A DNA stretch of 64,000 bases from contig DATKBT010000095.1 in the NCBI GenBank assembly GCA_035546295.1, forward strand, positions 17,237 through 81,236, written 5' to 3'. The position numbers were made by a program, and so were the translations under genes. Origin of the DNA: DATKBT01 sp035546295. GTDB taxonomy: Bacteria > Acidobacteriota > Thermoanaerobaculia > Multivoradales > Multivoraceae. Shown piece by piece: positions 32,514-42,716 of this stretch. The notes under the pieces were generated by a model. That model saw nothing but the letters and a program-made list of their open reading frames with translations, was not told the DNA's origin and made no database searches. The stretch's first letter is position 1. Every line of letters begins with the position of its first letter.

Positions 32514-35500
32514 GTGGCGATTCGGGTCAGTGTCAACGACAATGATTTCATCGAGGTCGTCGTCGAGGACTTCGCGGAGTTCGTCCAGACCTGGGCTCCC
32601 TTTCTGTCCGCGACGGGAATCTTCGTCCCGACCCACCAGATCCTGCTGACCGGAGAGCGCTGCTCGATCGGGGTCCAGCTCCTCGACGGCTTTCCCCTGA
32701 TCCAGGCGCACGGCGAGATCGTCTGGACCCGCGATTCCAGCTCCGCAGCTCTCGGTCCGTCGGGAGCCGCGATCCGGCTCGAGGAGGTCGATGCCGCCGG
32801 GCGCGACCTGATCGAGCGGATCGAGGATCGCTACGTGTTCTCGGGCGGACAGCGATTCGACGTCGATTCGCCGCGGCGCAAGCAGGCCGAGGCCGTCCTC
32901 ATCCCCGAGCCCGACGCCGAGCTCCTGAAAGAGGCGACGCTCGGCACGCTTCGGGAGTCGACCTCCGAACGGCACGAAGGCGTGATGTCGATCAACGCCG
33001 GCCAGCAGTCGCCGAGATTCGCTCCGGGGATGGGCTCCGCCGACGAGATGCGGGGCGGAACGATGGCGCCGATCCAGTCCGGAGTCTGGAGGGCGCTGCG
33101 AGTGGACGACCTGCCGGGCGGCTCGAAGCCGAGGTCGGGGGAGGATCTCGGCGCCCCGGATCGCGCGCAGGCCGCACTGGATGCGCTCGATGCCCTCGAT
33201 CGCATGGGCGAGGGGGCGACGAGCGCGCCGGAGGCGCCTCCAACCGGACTCGCTCCGAGCGCTGGCGCGGTCGACAGCGCCAGCGGTACCCCGCCGGCCT
33301 CCGGTGCGAGCGAGGAGGCGCCCTGGGGCGGCGGTCTCCTCGCCGACGAAGACTGGGACTTCTACGAAGACGAACGGCCCACCGCGAGCGGGTCGGGCGG
33401 GGACCCGACGACCGAGCCTCCGGCCGCGGCGGCTGCGGACGAAGGAGCCGCGGAGGGGTCGGGGCGGAGCGGGGGTCCCGCCACGCATGCCGCGGCAGGC
33501 CCCGTCTCGAATCCGTCCGCTGCGAAGGGCGCTAGGCCGCAGGAGGTCGAGCCGATCGCTGCCGCGGCGGTGCGGCCGACTGCGCCCGAGGTTGAACGCG
33601 CCGAGGACAATGCGGTTCGCTCGGCGACCCCGGCGCGCGCGCACGCAACCGAGCCTGCCGCGCCGTCGAACATCGCCGAGCGCGACCCGTCCGATGCGCG
33701 GGCGACGCCGAGGCCGGGCGCGGGCCGGGACCCGGGAAGCTCGAGCCCCACCCGACCGGTGGAGACCGGCCCGTCGTCTCCGTCCGAGAGCCCCGTGCCG
33801 TCGTCTCCGTCCGAGACCCCCGCGCGCCCGTCCGCCAGCACCTCGCCCGCCGAGGTTCGGCCTCTGCACGACGTCGCCGCGATGCGCGACGCCACGCCCG
33901 AGGACGACTCGGATTCTCCGCTGTGGTCGGAGCCGCTCGAGGCACCCCCGGCGGCTCCCAGGAAGCACGCCTTCTTCGAGGTCGACGACCTGTTCCGGAT
34001 CGACGACGAGAAGGATCTCGAGGCAGAGCTGCGGGAGTCCGCGATGCGCGTCTCGCGCACCATCAGCGCCCTCAGCCTCCCCGAAGCGGCCAGGGGCGGC
34101 GAAGCCGCCGGCGATGCCGATTCGGGCGCCCGCCCGGCGGCCGGGCCGAAGGCGTCGGAGCCCGCCCCCGGCGACGAGAGGGGCGACGAGAGGTCGGTGG
34201 CGGGCGAAGAGGGGGAGGAGGACGACCACGACGACGCCGATACCGACGTGGTCGTGTTCGAGCGCGACCTCGAGCGCGCGCTGTCCGAGCTCAATGCGCC
34301 CGCTCCCGATCCGGAGCCCGAGGAGGACGACCACGACGCGGACGCGGTCGTCTTCGAGCGGGATCTCGAACGCGCGCTGTCCGAGCTCACCGGATCGCAC
34401 CCCCGTGTCGAGCTGCCGGCCGAGGAGACCGTGCCGGCGTCCGCCTCCGCGTCGGAGGCATCCGAGCCCGAGCGGCGGCCGAGACGGGCGGTGGAGGAGT
34501 CGCCACTCGAGCTGTTCGCGCCCCCGCAGGTCGAGGCGCCGGAGTCCGAGGATCCGGACGTGCAGGCGGCGCCTCCGGTGGTCGGGCAGGTCACGCCGGA
34601 GGTGGCCGGGCCCGTCGAGCGAGAGGCGCCGACGGTGGCCGAGGCGCCGGAGGAGAGCCCGGTACCGGTGTCGCTGGAGCGCGAGCCGGCGCCCCCGTTG
34701 CCGTTCGAGCGTCCCGCCGCGCCCGCCGGTCGCCAGCCGACGCAGGGCCAGCCGAAGCAGTTCGGCGGGCGCCCGGCGCCGGCGCAGCCGAAGCCGTCGG
34801 GTCCCAGGCCCGCGACGCCGACGACCCAGCCGGCGGCGGCGAGCCCCGGGCCGACGCCGTTCGAGCGACCGCGGACAGAGGTCCAGCCGCCGAGGGACCT
34901 GGGTGGCGCTCGCCCGCAGGAAGAAAGCGCCTCTGATGGAGCCGAAAGCGGCCTCAGCTCGATCGACGAGGCTCTGGCGGAGCCGATGGGACCCCGAAGG
35001 CACGAGCCAAGGCCGATCGCCCGCAGGGAGCCATCCTCGTCTCGTTCGGAGCCGATTCCTTCGGATCCGGCGTTCGAGAACGTGAGCTCGGAGTTCCTGC
35101 GCGCTTCGCGGGCAGGGCTCGCCGAGCCCGGGCGCGAGAGCGCGGCCGAGGGCGCCGCGAGCGCAGCGCCGGAGGTCAAGCGCGATCCGATGCACGAGCT
35201 TGCCGAGTCGGTGGGAGGACAGAGCTGGGCGCCGTGGGCGAGCGAGCCCAAGGCTCGCAGGTTCGAGTGGCCGAGCCTGGCGGCGATGTCGGGTCCGCTC
35301 CGGATCGCGGGCCTCCTGATCCTCGCGCCCCTGTTCGTGGTCCTCTATCTGGCTGTGCAGCAGTGCTATGGAGAGCCGGTACGCGACGCCTCCGAGGTCC
35401 CGACCATGGGCCCCCGGGGGCGGATGACCCTGGCGGATAGCCGCATCATTCTCGAGACCCCGGGCAAGTCCCTGTGGGATCTGGTTCAGGAGGGCGGGCT

Positions 35501-35891
35501 GCCCGAGGTCGATCTCCTGGTGACGACGCCGGTCGGCCAGGCGGCTCGCCGCCTCGTCTCCTTCGGCGCCGAGGCCGTCGATGGCGGGACGATCGTGACG
35601 CTCGAGGGCGACGGGACGTTCGGCCCGGTGAGCACGGTCCACCTGCGGCTGGACCGTGGGCCACCGCGCGAAGTGCTCAAGATCGCGGGCATCGTCGATC
35701 CGCCCGGAGGCTCCGAGCTCGCCGTCTCGACCGCCGAGGTGGAGCGCCTGCGCTTCGGCTATCACCTGCGGCGGCAGTACAACGAGCTGCAGGTGGTGGC
35801 GGACCTGACCAGCCCCGACGTGCGACTGGTCGAGATCACGGTCGAGCGGCGGAGTCTGGTCCTGCGCTTCGAGTCGAGGCCGGTCCGGTAG
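32514..35891 (+). CDS. PilZ-like domain, long disordered linker, membrane helix and extracytoplasmic domain
   Basis: 1125 residues from GTG 32514 (AAGGA six bases before). Residues 1-105 match the PilZ-like fold common in deltaproteobacterial proteins (VEDFAEFVQTWAPFLSATGIFVP; GEIVWTRDSS; GAAIRLEEV). From about 130 to 920 the chain is Ala/Pro/Glu/Ser-rich and probably unfolded, with short repeats: FERDLERALSEL twice, and SSPSESPVP/SSPSETPAR. One transmembrane helix (about 929-948, LLILAPLFVVLYLAV) leads to a final domain of about 175 residues, outside the cytoplasm by topology and ending in AMIN-like strands (LRFGYHLRRQYNELQVVADL). The classic c-di-GMP RxxxR motif is not evident. I infer a cytoplasm-to-envelope bridging protein, perhaps for motility or secretion. 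Confidence 0.65.
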   Translation: MAIRVSVNDNDFIEVVVEDFAEFVQTWAPFLSATGIFVPTHQILLTGERCSIGVQLLDGFPLIQAHGEIVWTRDSSSAALGPSGAAIRLEEVDAAGRDLIERIEDRYVFSGGQRFDVDSPRRKQAEAVLIPEPDAELLKEATLGTLRESTSERHEGVMSINAGQQSPRFAPGMGSADEMRGGTMAPIQSGVWRALRVDDLPGGSKPRSGEDLGAPDRAQAALDALDALDRMGEGATSAPEAPPTGLAPSAGAVDSASGTPPASGASEEAPWGGGLLADEDWDFYEDERPTASGSGGDPTTEPPAAAAADEGAAEGSGRSGGPATHAAAGPVSNPSAAKGARPQEVEPIAAAAVRPTAPEVERAEDNAVRSATPARAHATEPAAPSNIAERDPSDARATPRPGAGRDPGSSSPTRPVETGPSSPSESPVPSSPSETPARPSASTSPAEVRPLHDVAAMRDATPEDDSDSPLWSEPLEAPPAAPRKHAFFEVDDLFRIDDEKDLEAELRESAMRVSRTISALSLPEAARGGEAAGDADSGARPAAGPKASEPAPGDERGDERSVAGEEGEEDDHDDADTDVVVFERDLERALSELNAPAPDPEPEEDDHDADAVVFERDLERALSELTGSHPRVELPAEETVPASASASEASEPERRPRRAVEESPLELFAPPQVEAPESEDPDVQAAPPVVGQVTPEVAGPVEREAPTVAEAPEESPVPVSLEREPAPPLPFERPAAPAGRQPTQGQPKQFGGRPAPAQPKPSGPRPATPTTQPAAASPGPTPFERPRTEVQPPRDLGGARPQEESASDGAESGLSSIDEALAEPMGPRRHEPRPIARREPSSSRSEPIPSDPAFENVSSEFLRASRAGLAEPGRESAAEGAASAAPEVKRDPMHELAESVGGQSWAPWASEPKARRFEWPSLAAMSGPLRIAGLLILAPLFVVLYLAVQQCYGEPVRDASEVPTMGPRGRMTLADSRIILETPGKSLWDLVQEGGLPEVDLLVTTPVGQAARRLVSFGAEAVDGGTIVTLEGDGTFGPVSTVHLRLDRGPPREVLKIAGIVDPPGGSELAVSTAEVERLRFGYHLRRQYNELQVVADLTSPDVRLVEITVERRSLVLRFESRPVR

Positions 35892-35993
35892 CCGATCGAA
35901 ACGGCTTCCGATCGTGGCTCGGAGCCCGCTCGAGGCGTTTCCCCCGTGCAGCCTGCGCCTGCGAACGCTGCAAGACCCGGGTCTCTGCGGGTC

Positions 35994-36035
35994 CCAGTCG
36001 TCGAGGTCCAGTCGTCGAGGTCCGGTCGGAGTTGG
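35994..36035 (+). repeat. 14-bp tandem repeat, two exact units and one degenerate
   Basis: CCAGTCGTCGAGGT at 35994 and 36008, then CCGGTCGGAGTTGG at 36022. It lies between the 3' ends of the convergent PilZ-type gene and an alcohol dehydrogenase. Confidence 0.7.
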
Positions 36036-36049
36036 GGAGAGGACGGCTC

Positions 36050-37096
36050 CTACGGGACCAGCGCCACCTTGAGCGCGCTCCGATCGGCCATCCGCCCCAA
36101 CGCCTCCTCCAGACGTTCGAGCGGGAGCTCGGCCGAGATCAGGAGCCGGTGGGGGAGGGCTCCCGCAGTCAGGAGCTCGAGCGCGCCGGTCACGTTGCTC
36201 GGCCGGTGGTGGTAGACGCCGAGCAGGCTGAGCTCCTCGTAGTGCAGCGTCTGCGCGTCGACGCCGAGCGAGAAGCCCGACGCCGTGCCGCCGAAGAAGA
36301 CACCGACGCCGCCGACGTCGAGCCGGCCCAGGCAGGCCTGCCAACCGGCTGGAGAGCCGGTGGCGTCGACCGCCAGGTCGAAATGGACCGCAGCATCCAG
36401 CGGAGCACTCCGATCGGTCACGGCGACCATCTCCGCGGCGCCGAAGGCCTTCGCGAGCTCGAGCCGACCGGGGTGCGGGTCGGCGCAGGTCGCCACCACG
36501 CCCCGGCGGGCCAGGAGGCCGGTGAGCAGGAGCCCGAGAGGGCCCGCTCCGAGCACCACCGCGCGCGGCGGCTCGGCGCCGGCGCCGAGCCACCGATCGA
36601 GCGTCGGCTCGAGCACCTCGAGGCAGTGGATCGCGCAGGCGAGGGGCTCCGCCAGCGCTGCCTCCGCCGGCTCCAGCCCAGCGCCGACCGGATGGGTGGA
36701 GGCCTCGGCGAAGCGAGCCGGCACCAGGACGTGGTCGGCGAAGGCTCCGTTGAGATAGGCGAGGCGAGAGCAGAGGTTCTGCCGTTCTCTCCGGCACTCG
36801 CGACAGCGCCCGCACGGGGCGGAGTTCGCGACCACGACCCGCTGTCCGACCGGGAGCCGATCCTGGCCCGGACCGACCGCTACGATCTCGCCGCACAGCT
36901 CGTGCCCGAAGGGGCAGGGGGGCTCGAGCATCCGCGGGTGACCGCCGCGACGGAAGACCTTGAGATCCGTGCCGCAGGTGGTCGCCGCCAGGACTCGTAC
37001 CAGCACCTCCCCGTCTCGCGGCGCCGGGACCGGAACCTCGGCAAGCTCGATCCGACCCGGCCCGAGCAGCCGCCACTGCCGCGAGCGCTCGATCAT
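36050..37096 (-). CDS. Zinc-dependent alcohol/polyol dehydrogenase (MDR family)
   Basis: 348 residues from ATG 37096. Catalytic zinc region CGTDLKVFRRGG and FGHELCGEI; structural zinc loop with four Cys (PCGRCRECRRERQNLC); Rossmann motif VVLGAGPLGLLLTGLLA; cofactor loop TCADPHPGRLELA, where Asp points to NAD. The order is that of sorbitol/threonine 3-dehydrogenase-type enzymes, which oxidise secondary alcohols. A GTG at 37159, one base past the previous stop, would add 21 residues; the ATG has GAAGAG upstream and starts at homology. Third gene of the MscS-ADH-ADH run. Confidence 0.88.
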   Translation of the reverse strand: MIERSRQWRLLGPGRIELAEVPVPAPRDGEVLVRVLAATTCGTDLKVFRRGGHPRMLEPPCPFGHELCGEIVAVGPGQDRLPVGQRVVVANSAPCGRCRECRRERQNLCSRLAYLNGAFADHVLVPARFAEASTHPVGAGLEPAEAALAEPLACAIHCLEVLEPTLDRWLGAGAEPPRAVVLGAGPLGLLLTGLLARRGVVATCADPHPGRLELAKAFGAAEMVAVTDRSAPLDAAVHFDLAVDATGSPAGWQACLGRLDVGGVGVFFGGTASGFSLGVDAQTLHYEELSLLGVYHHRPSNVTGALELLTAGALPHRLLISAELPLERLEEALGRMADRSALKVALVP

Positions 37097-37160
37097 CGGC
37101 TCTTCACCGCTGCGCGTTGCGGGCTCCTGCTCGGTCGCGCGGATCCACGAGCCACCCACG

Positions 37161-38201
37161 TCATCGATCCGGCTCCAGCACCACCTTGAGCGCCCGTCGG
37201 CTGCGGCACAGGTCGACCGCCTCGTCGAAGCGCGAGAGCGGGAGGTGGTCGGTGACCAGCGGCGAGGGATCGAGGCGGCCGTCGACCAGCAGCTCGAAGA
37301 TCCGGTCCTGCTCGTCGAGGGCTCCCGAGTAGGTGCCCACGATCCGGCGCTCGGCCTTGAACAGGGCGTTGAGGTCGAGCCGGCCGAGCTCGCCGGCGCC
37401 GGCGTGCGCGAACAGCACCAGGGTGCCGCCCTCGCGCAGCAGCTCGAGCCCGAGTCCCAGAGTCGCGTCTCCGCCGACGGTGTCGAAGACGGCGTCGACG
37501 CCGCCGAGCACCGGCTCGAGGGCGAGCTCGCGCGGCAGGAGCGAGGCCGCCGTCTCGGGGGGCGCGACCGCGCCGGCGCCGAGCTCGAGAGCCCGAGCGC
37601 GTCGCCTCTCGTCGGGGTCGACCATCGCCACCGCCATCTCGGGCCGCAGAGCGCGCAGGGTCAGCAGGTGGAGCAGGCCCATGCTGCCGGCGCCGAGGAC
37701 GACGGCGGCCCCCGAATCGAGCGGTGGCAGCGCGGCGCGGTCGATCCCGCGCAGCACGCAGGCCGCCGGCTCGAGGAAGATCGCGGCGTCGTCACCCAGC
37801 GTCTCGGGAACTCTGCGCGCCGCCCGCGCGACGGCGAGACGCCGCACCAGGATGCGCTCGGCGAAGCCGCCGGGGACGAGCTGGTTCTCGCGAAAGCTCG
37901 GGCAGGCGGTCTCGGCGCCACGACGGCAGAGCGCACACTCGCCGCAGGCGACGTGGTGGGGGACGACGACCCGATCCCCCGGCTCGAAACCGGCGCCGGC
38001 GCCGGCGGCGATCACGTCGCCGACGAGCTCGTGGCCGAGGACCACGCCGGGGCCTGCGCTGTCGTGGGCGAGCTTGAACAGATCCGTGCCGCAGAGGCCG
38101 CAGCCGCGCAGCTCGAGCAGGATCTCGCCGGCCGAAGGCACGGGAGCCTCGAGCTCGCGGAGCTCGGTGGCGCCCCCCCCCCGCGTGACGACGGCCTTCA
38201 T
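37161..38201 (-). CDS. Zinc-dependent alcohol/polyol dehydrogenase (MDR family), second copy
   Basis: 346 residues; ATG at 38201 overlaps the MscS stop (ATGA). Catalytic zinc residues in CGLCGTDLFK and LGHELVG; structural zinc loop ACGECALCRRGAETAC; AVVLGAGSMGLLHLL for the nucleotide fold; AMVDPDERRRARA, whose Asp suggests NAD. Sequence and length are like threonine/sorbitol dehydrogenases, and it clearly differs from the adjacent paralogue (the Rossmann and substrate regions are distinct), so this is not a recent duplication. A pair of dehydrogenases could do a reduction-oxidation sequence on one polyol; this is inference. Confidence 0.9.
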   Translation of the reverse strand: MKAVVTRGGGATELRELEAPVPSAGEILLELRGCGLCGTDLFKLAHDSAGPGVVLGHELVGDVIAAGAGAGFEPGDRVVVPHHVACGECALCRRGAETACPSFRENQLVPGGFAERILVRRLAVARAARRVPETLGDDAAIFLEPAACVLRGIDRAALPPLDSGAAVVLGAGSMGLLHLLTLRALRPEMAVAMVDPDERRRARALELGAGAVAPPETAASLLPRELALEPVLGGVDAVFDTVGGDATLGLGLELLREGGTLVLFAHAGAGELGRLDLNALFKAERRIVGTYSGALDEQDRIFELLVDGRLDPSPLVTDHLPLSRFDEAVDLCRSRRALKVVLEPDR

Positions 38202-39469
38202 TCCTCTCCGGCGAGCGCCGGCGCCGCCGCGGTATCCCGAGTCGGGAGCTCCTTGATGTAGACGTCCCGCTTGGCGTAGGGGATCTCGATCCCCTCCTTC
38301 CCGAATCGCTTGTAGATCGCGGTGTAGAGGGAGTCGAGGGTGCGGCCGCGCAGCACGGGCTCATCGATCCAGCCGAGCAGCTCGAAGTCGAGCGACGAAG
38401 CGCCGAACGCCCGGAAGCGCACGCGCGGCTCGGGCTCGGCACAGACCATCGTCTCCGCAGCCGCGATCTCCGTCAGCACCTCGCGCACGCGATCGACGTC
38501 GCTGCCGTAGGCGACGCCGACCTGCACCCGGACGCGGTACTTGACGTGCGGTCCGCCGCTCTCGTTGGTGATCCTGGCATTTCCCATCACCGCGTTGGGG
38601 ATGGTGATCTCGACGTCGTCGCGGGTGAGCAGGCGGGTGCTGCGGATGCCGATCTGGGTGACCATCCCGCGCTCGCCGGAGTCGAGCGTGATGAAGTCGC
38701 CGATCTTGTACGGCGAGTCGGCGAAGATGAACACCCCGGCGAACAGGTTGGCGAGCGTGTCCTTGGCCGCGAACCCGACCGCGATGCCGACGATTCCGCC
38801 GGCGGTGAGCAGGCCGCGCGGGTCGCCCCCCCAGATCACCAGCACGGTGTATGCGGCGATGCCGAATAGCGCGACCTTGATCAGGTTGTCGAACAGCGAG
38901 ATGGTGTTGACGTTGATCGCGGAGCTGCGCCGGTGGCGTGCCGCCAGCGCTCTCAGCACCAGGCCGCAGGCCTGGAACGCCGCGACCATCCACACCAGCA
39001 CGACGAGGGTCGCGAGCGAGTCGCCGACCCGTTCGCTGGCTCGCGCCGAGAGCTCGAGCCGTTCGCTGGCGACCCGCAGCCCCACCGCGAGCATGCTGAT
39101 GTAGATCGGCGGCGCCAGTGCGGCGAGCAGGTGGTCGTCGAGATCGGTCGCGGTGCGGCGGAAGATCCCGGCAACGACCCGCTTGAGGAACCAGGACGCG
39201 AGGCCCGCGATCAGCACCGACAGCAGGACGAGCACCGCGACCTGAAGGAGCGGGTGCTCGCCGTAGGTCGGAAGCAGGCGCTCGATGCCGCGCTCGAACC
39301 ACTCGAACACCGACGAGACGATCGCGGCGCCGGTGTCGGGCTCGACAGCGGGATCGACTGCGGTCTCGGCCGCGACGACCCCCTCGCCGGCGGCCGGGAC
39401 CTCGCCCGCGAGCTCGCCGGCGTCCTGGCCGTTCGCCTGCTCGGGGTTCTCCTGCTGCAGCATAAACAC
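38198..39469 (-). CDS. MscS-family mechanosensitive channel
   Basis: 423 residues (GTG 39469 or, two codons on, ATG 39463). An acidic Ala/Glu/Pro leader of about 60 residues precedes transmembrane segments at about 74-96, 115-135, 149-172 and 189-208; the pore helix is GGIVGIAVGFAAKDTLANLFAGVFIFAD, with the Gly/Ala packing and FAAKD/N turn of MscS. The beta domain follows (SPYKIGDFITLDSGERGMVTQIGIRSTRL, then DDVEITIPNAVM) and the C-terminal alpha-beta domain. It releases solutes on hypo-osmotic shock. It is translationally coupled to two polyol dehydrogenases, an unusual partnership. Confidence 0.92.
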   Translation of the reverse strand: MFMLQQENPEQANGQDAGELAGEVPAAGEGVVAAETAVDPAVEPDTGAAIVSSVFEWFERGIERLLPTYGEHPLLQVAVLVLLSVLIAGLASWFLKRVVAGIFRRTATDLDDHLLAALAPPIYISMLAVGLRVASERLELSARASERVGDSLATLVVLVWMVAAFQACGLVLRALAARHRRSSAINVNTISLFDNLIKVALFGIAAYTVLVIWGGDPRGLLTAGGIVGIAVGFAAKDTLANLFAGVFIFADSPYKIGDFITLDSGERGMVTQIGIRSTRLLTRDDVEITIPNAVMGNARITNESGGPHVKYRVRVQVGVAYGSDVDRVREVLTEIAAAETMVCAEPEPRVRFRAFGASSLDFELLGWIDEPVLRGRTLDSLYTAIYKRFGKEGIEIPYAKRDVYIKELPTRDTAAAPALAGEE

Positions 39470-39697
39470 GACGACCTCGATGGAGCTCTAGCGGTCGAAC
39501 GCCCCGTCGCTCGAGACGGACGGGACGACGTCGGCGGCTGCGAGGGTGGCGGCTCGCCGGGCTGCGACGGGACCGGGTCGTCGCGACGGCAGCGGAGCGG
39601 CGGGGCGGATCACGGGCTCCTAGAATAGCCGAGACATCGACTCGCTCGGCCGCCCCGACCGGCGTGCCGTTGCGGCCCGACCCGAAGGAGCTCCCAG

Positions 39698-40066
39698 ATG
39701 ACCTGGCTCGCAATCTCTCTGTGGCTGGCTGCCCTTTCGATCGCGGCCGGCGCGTTCGGCGCCCATGGCCTGCGGGACCGGCTCCAGCCGTCGGATCTCG
39801 AGCTCTGGGAGACGGCGGCCCGGTACCTGATGTACGGTGCGCTGTCGCTGGGGCTCGTCGGGCTCGGCGAGCACCTGAGCGAGCGTTCGCTGCGGGCGCC
39901 GGCGCTCCTGCTGGCCGCCGGCGCCGGGATCTTCGCCGGCACCGTTGCCGCGCTCGCCCTGGGCGGTCCGCGCTGGCTCGGAGCGATCACGCCGATCGGT
40001 GGCGCGGCCATGATCGTGGCGCTGGCGCTCGGCGGCTGGCTGGTGGCGACCGCGGGGCGCGGTTGA
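39698..40066 (+). CDS. DUF423 (YgdD-like) membrane protein
   Basis: 122 residues; ATG 39698 with GGAGCTCCC upstream. Four transmembrane helices, beginning with the family mark LSIAAGAFGAHGLRDRL, then ETAARYLMYGALSLGLVGL, ALLLAAGAGIFAGTVAALAL and the TPIGGAAMIVALALGGWLV ending. DUF423 proteins are small inner-membrane proteins found widely; their function is not settled. It is in plus orientation, divergent from MscS. Confidence 0.92.
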   Translation: MTWLAISLWLAALSIAAGAFGAHGLRDRLQPSDLELWETAARYLMYGALSLGLVGLGEHLSERSLRAPALLLAAGAGIFAGTVAALALGGPRWLGAITPIGGAAMIVALALGGWLVATAGRG

Positions 40067-40194
40067 TGCGACGAGAACAGGCGCGCGAGCGCCCTGATCC
40101 CGTGGGCCGGCCTCGGCGCCGGGAAGACCGCAGGGAGCGACCGCCGAGGCGGTCGCCGCCGGAGATGGGCACACTCGGCGTAGCATCGGCGATC

Positions 40195-40605
40195 ATGCAC
40201 AAGAGCCGTCTCGCCGGGTTCATCATCGACTGCCGCACGGAAGATCGCGAGGAGCTCGCGGGGGCGGCCGAGTTCTGGAGCCGCGCACTCGGCCTGCGCA
40301 TTCGCGACGAGCAGAGCGACGGCCGGTACGTGAGCTTCGAGCGCCACGAAGGCCTCCACCTCGAGGTGCAGCAGGTCGAGCACGAGAGCCGGGTCCACCT
40401 CGACATCGAGACCGACGACATCGAGGCGGAGGTGCGCCGCCTCGAGGACCTCGGCGCCAGGCGGGTGCAGCAGATCCGGACCTGGTGGGTGATGGAGGCG
40501 CCGACCGGACAGCGTTTCTGTGTGGTCAGCCCGCAGGGCCCCGAGCTCGAGGCTCGCGGCAACGTCTGGGATCGAGCTCGAGCCGGGTCGCGGGGCCGAG
40601 AGTAG
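40195..40605 (+). CDS. VOC-superfamily (glyoxalase/bleomycin-resistance fold) protein
   Basis: 136 residues from ATG 40195. The paired beta-alpha-beta-beta-beta modules are visible: LAGFIIDCRTEDREELAGAAEFWSRALGL, VSFERHEGLHLEVQQVEH, then VHLDIETDDIEAEVRRLEDLGARRV and MEAPTGQRFCVVSP. His and Glu near strand ends (LHLEVQ, HLDIE, FCVVS) could bind a metal. This subgroup is usually annotated as glyoxalase-like, without a known substrate. It lies 128 bp after the DUF423 gene. Confidence 0.85.
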   Translation: MHKSRLAGFIIDCRTEDREELAGAAEFWSRALGLRIRDEQSDGRYVSFERHEGLHLEVQQVEHESRVHLDIETDDIEAEVRRLEDLGARRVQQIRTWWVMEAPTGQRFCVVSPQGPELEARGNVWDRARAGSRGRE

Positions 40606-40867
40606 GTTCGACGCGCAGTCCGATCGCCGCTAGAGCGCTCGCCGGGCCGGCGCAGGCAGGTGACCCGCCGGGGATCGCAAGGGGGTGAGCCTCGTCGGGG
40701 CCGAGGCGCTGATCGAAGACCACGCACCGCGCGGGACGTGCTCCCCAGATCGTCCGATAGCATCGATCACCGCCGCGCTGCCACCGTGCCGCGCCGTCGC
40801 CCCGAATCCACCGCGCCTCCGGCCGGAAGGCCGTGACTGGGCGCTGCGCAATCTCCAGGAGACCGTC

Positions 40868-42491
<1,624 letters not shown>

Positions 42492-42499
<8 letters not shown>

Positions 42500-42558
42500 A
42501 AGAGCCGAGAAGTAGAAGAGCCGAGAAGCAGAACCTCCGAGAAGCAGAAGAGGAGCCG
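42492..42558 (+). repeat. 16-bp tandem repeat at the pruA 3' end
   Basis: AGAAGTAGAAGAGCCG at 42492 and 42508, then diverged copies at 42524 and 42540 (the last 19 bp). The first unit contains the pruA stop codon, so the array starts in coding sequence and spills into the gap before the convergent lipoprotein gene. It is purine-rich on the plus strand. Confidence 0.8.
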
Positions 42559-42716
42559 CAGCCGCTCGAGCTCCAACACGGGCGGCCAGCGGGGGCAGCG
42601 CTCGGTCGACGCCACGAGCTCCCTCGTGGCAGGCACGCTGGGGACTCGAGATCGCCTGCTGTTCGGCCGCCGCCTGGCGTCGCTCCCGCGCGCTCTCTTG
42701 CGCGCCACACTTCGCG

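Noticed and set aside
30771..37076. A 2101-residue open frame on the minus strand.
   Set aside because: Only its last part is real (pheA). The rest runs antisense to the PilZ-like gene and through the inverted-repeat element and the ADH gene, with Arg/Gly/Ala-rich, family-less sequence. This is a GC-rich shadow.
36050..38201. A recent tandem duplication of alcohol dehydrogenase genes.
   Set aside because: The two proteins differ across both the substrate and nucleotide regions and share only family motifs.
40685..40867. An N-terminal extension of pruA.
   Set aside because: It has no homology, and the start at 40868 has a good CCAGGAGA site and the expected family N-terminus.
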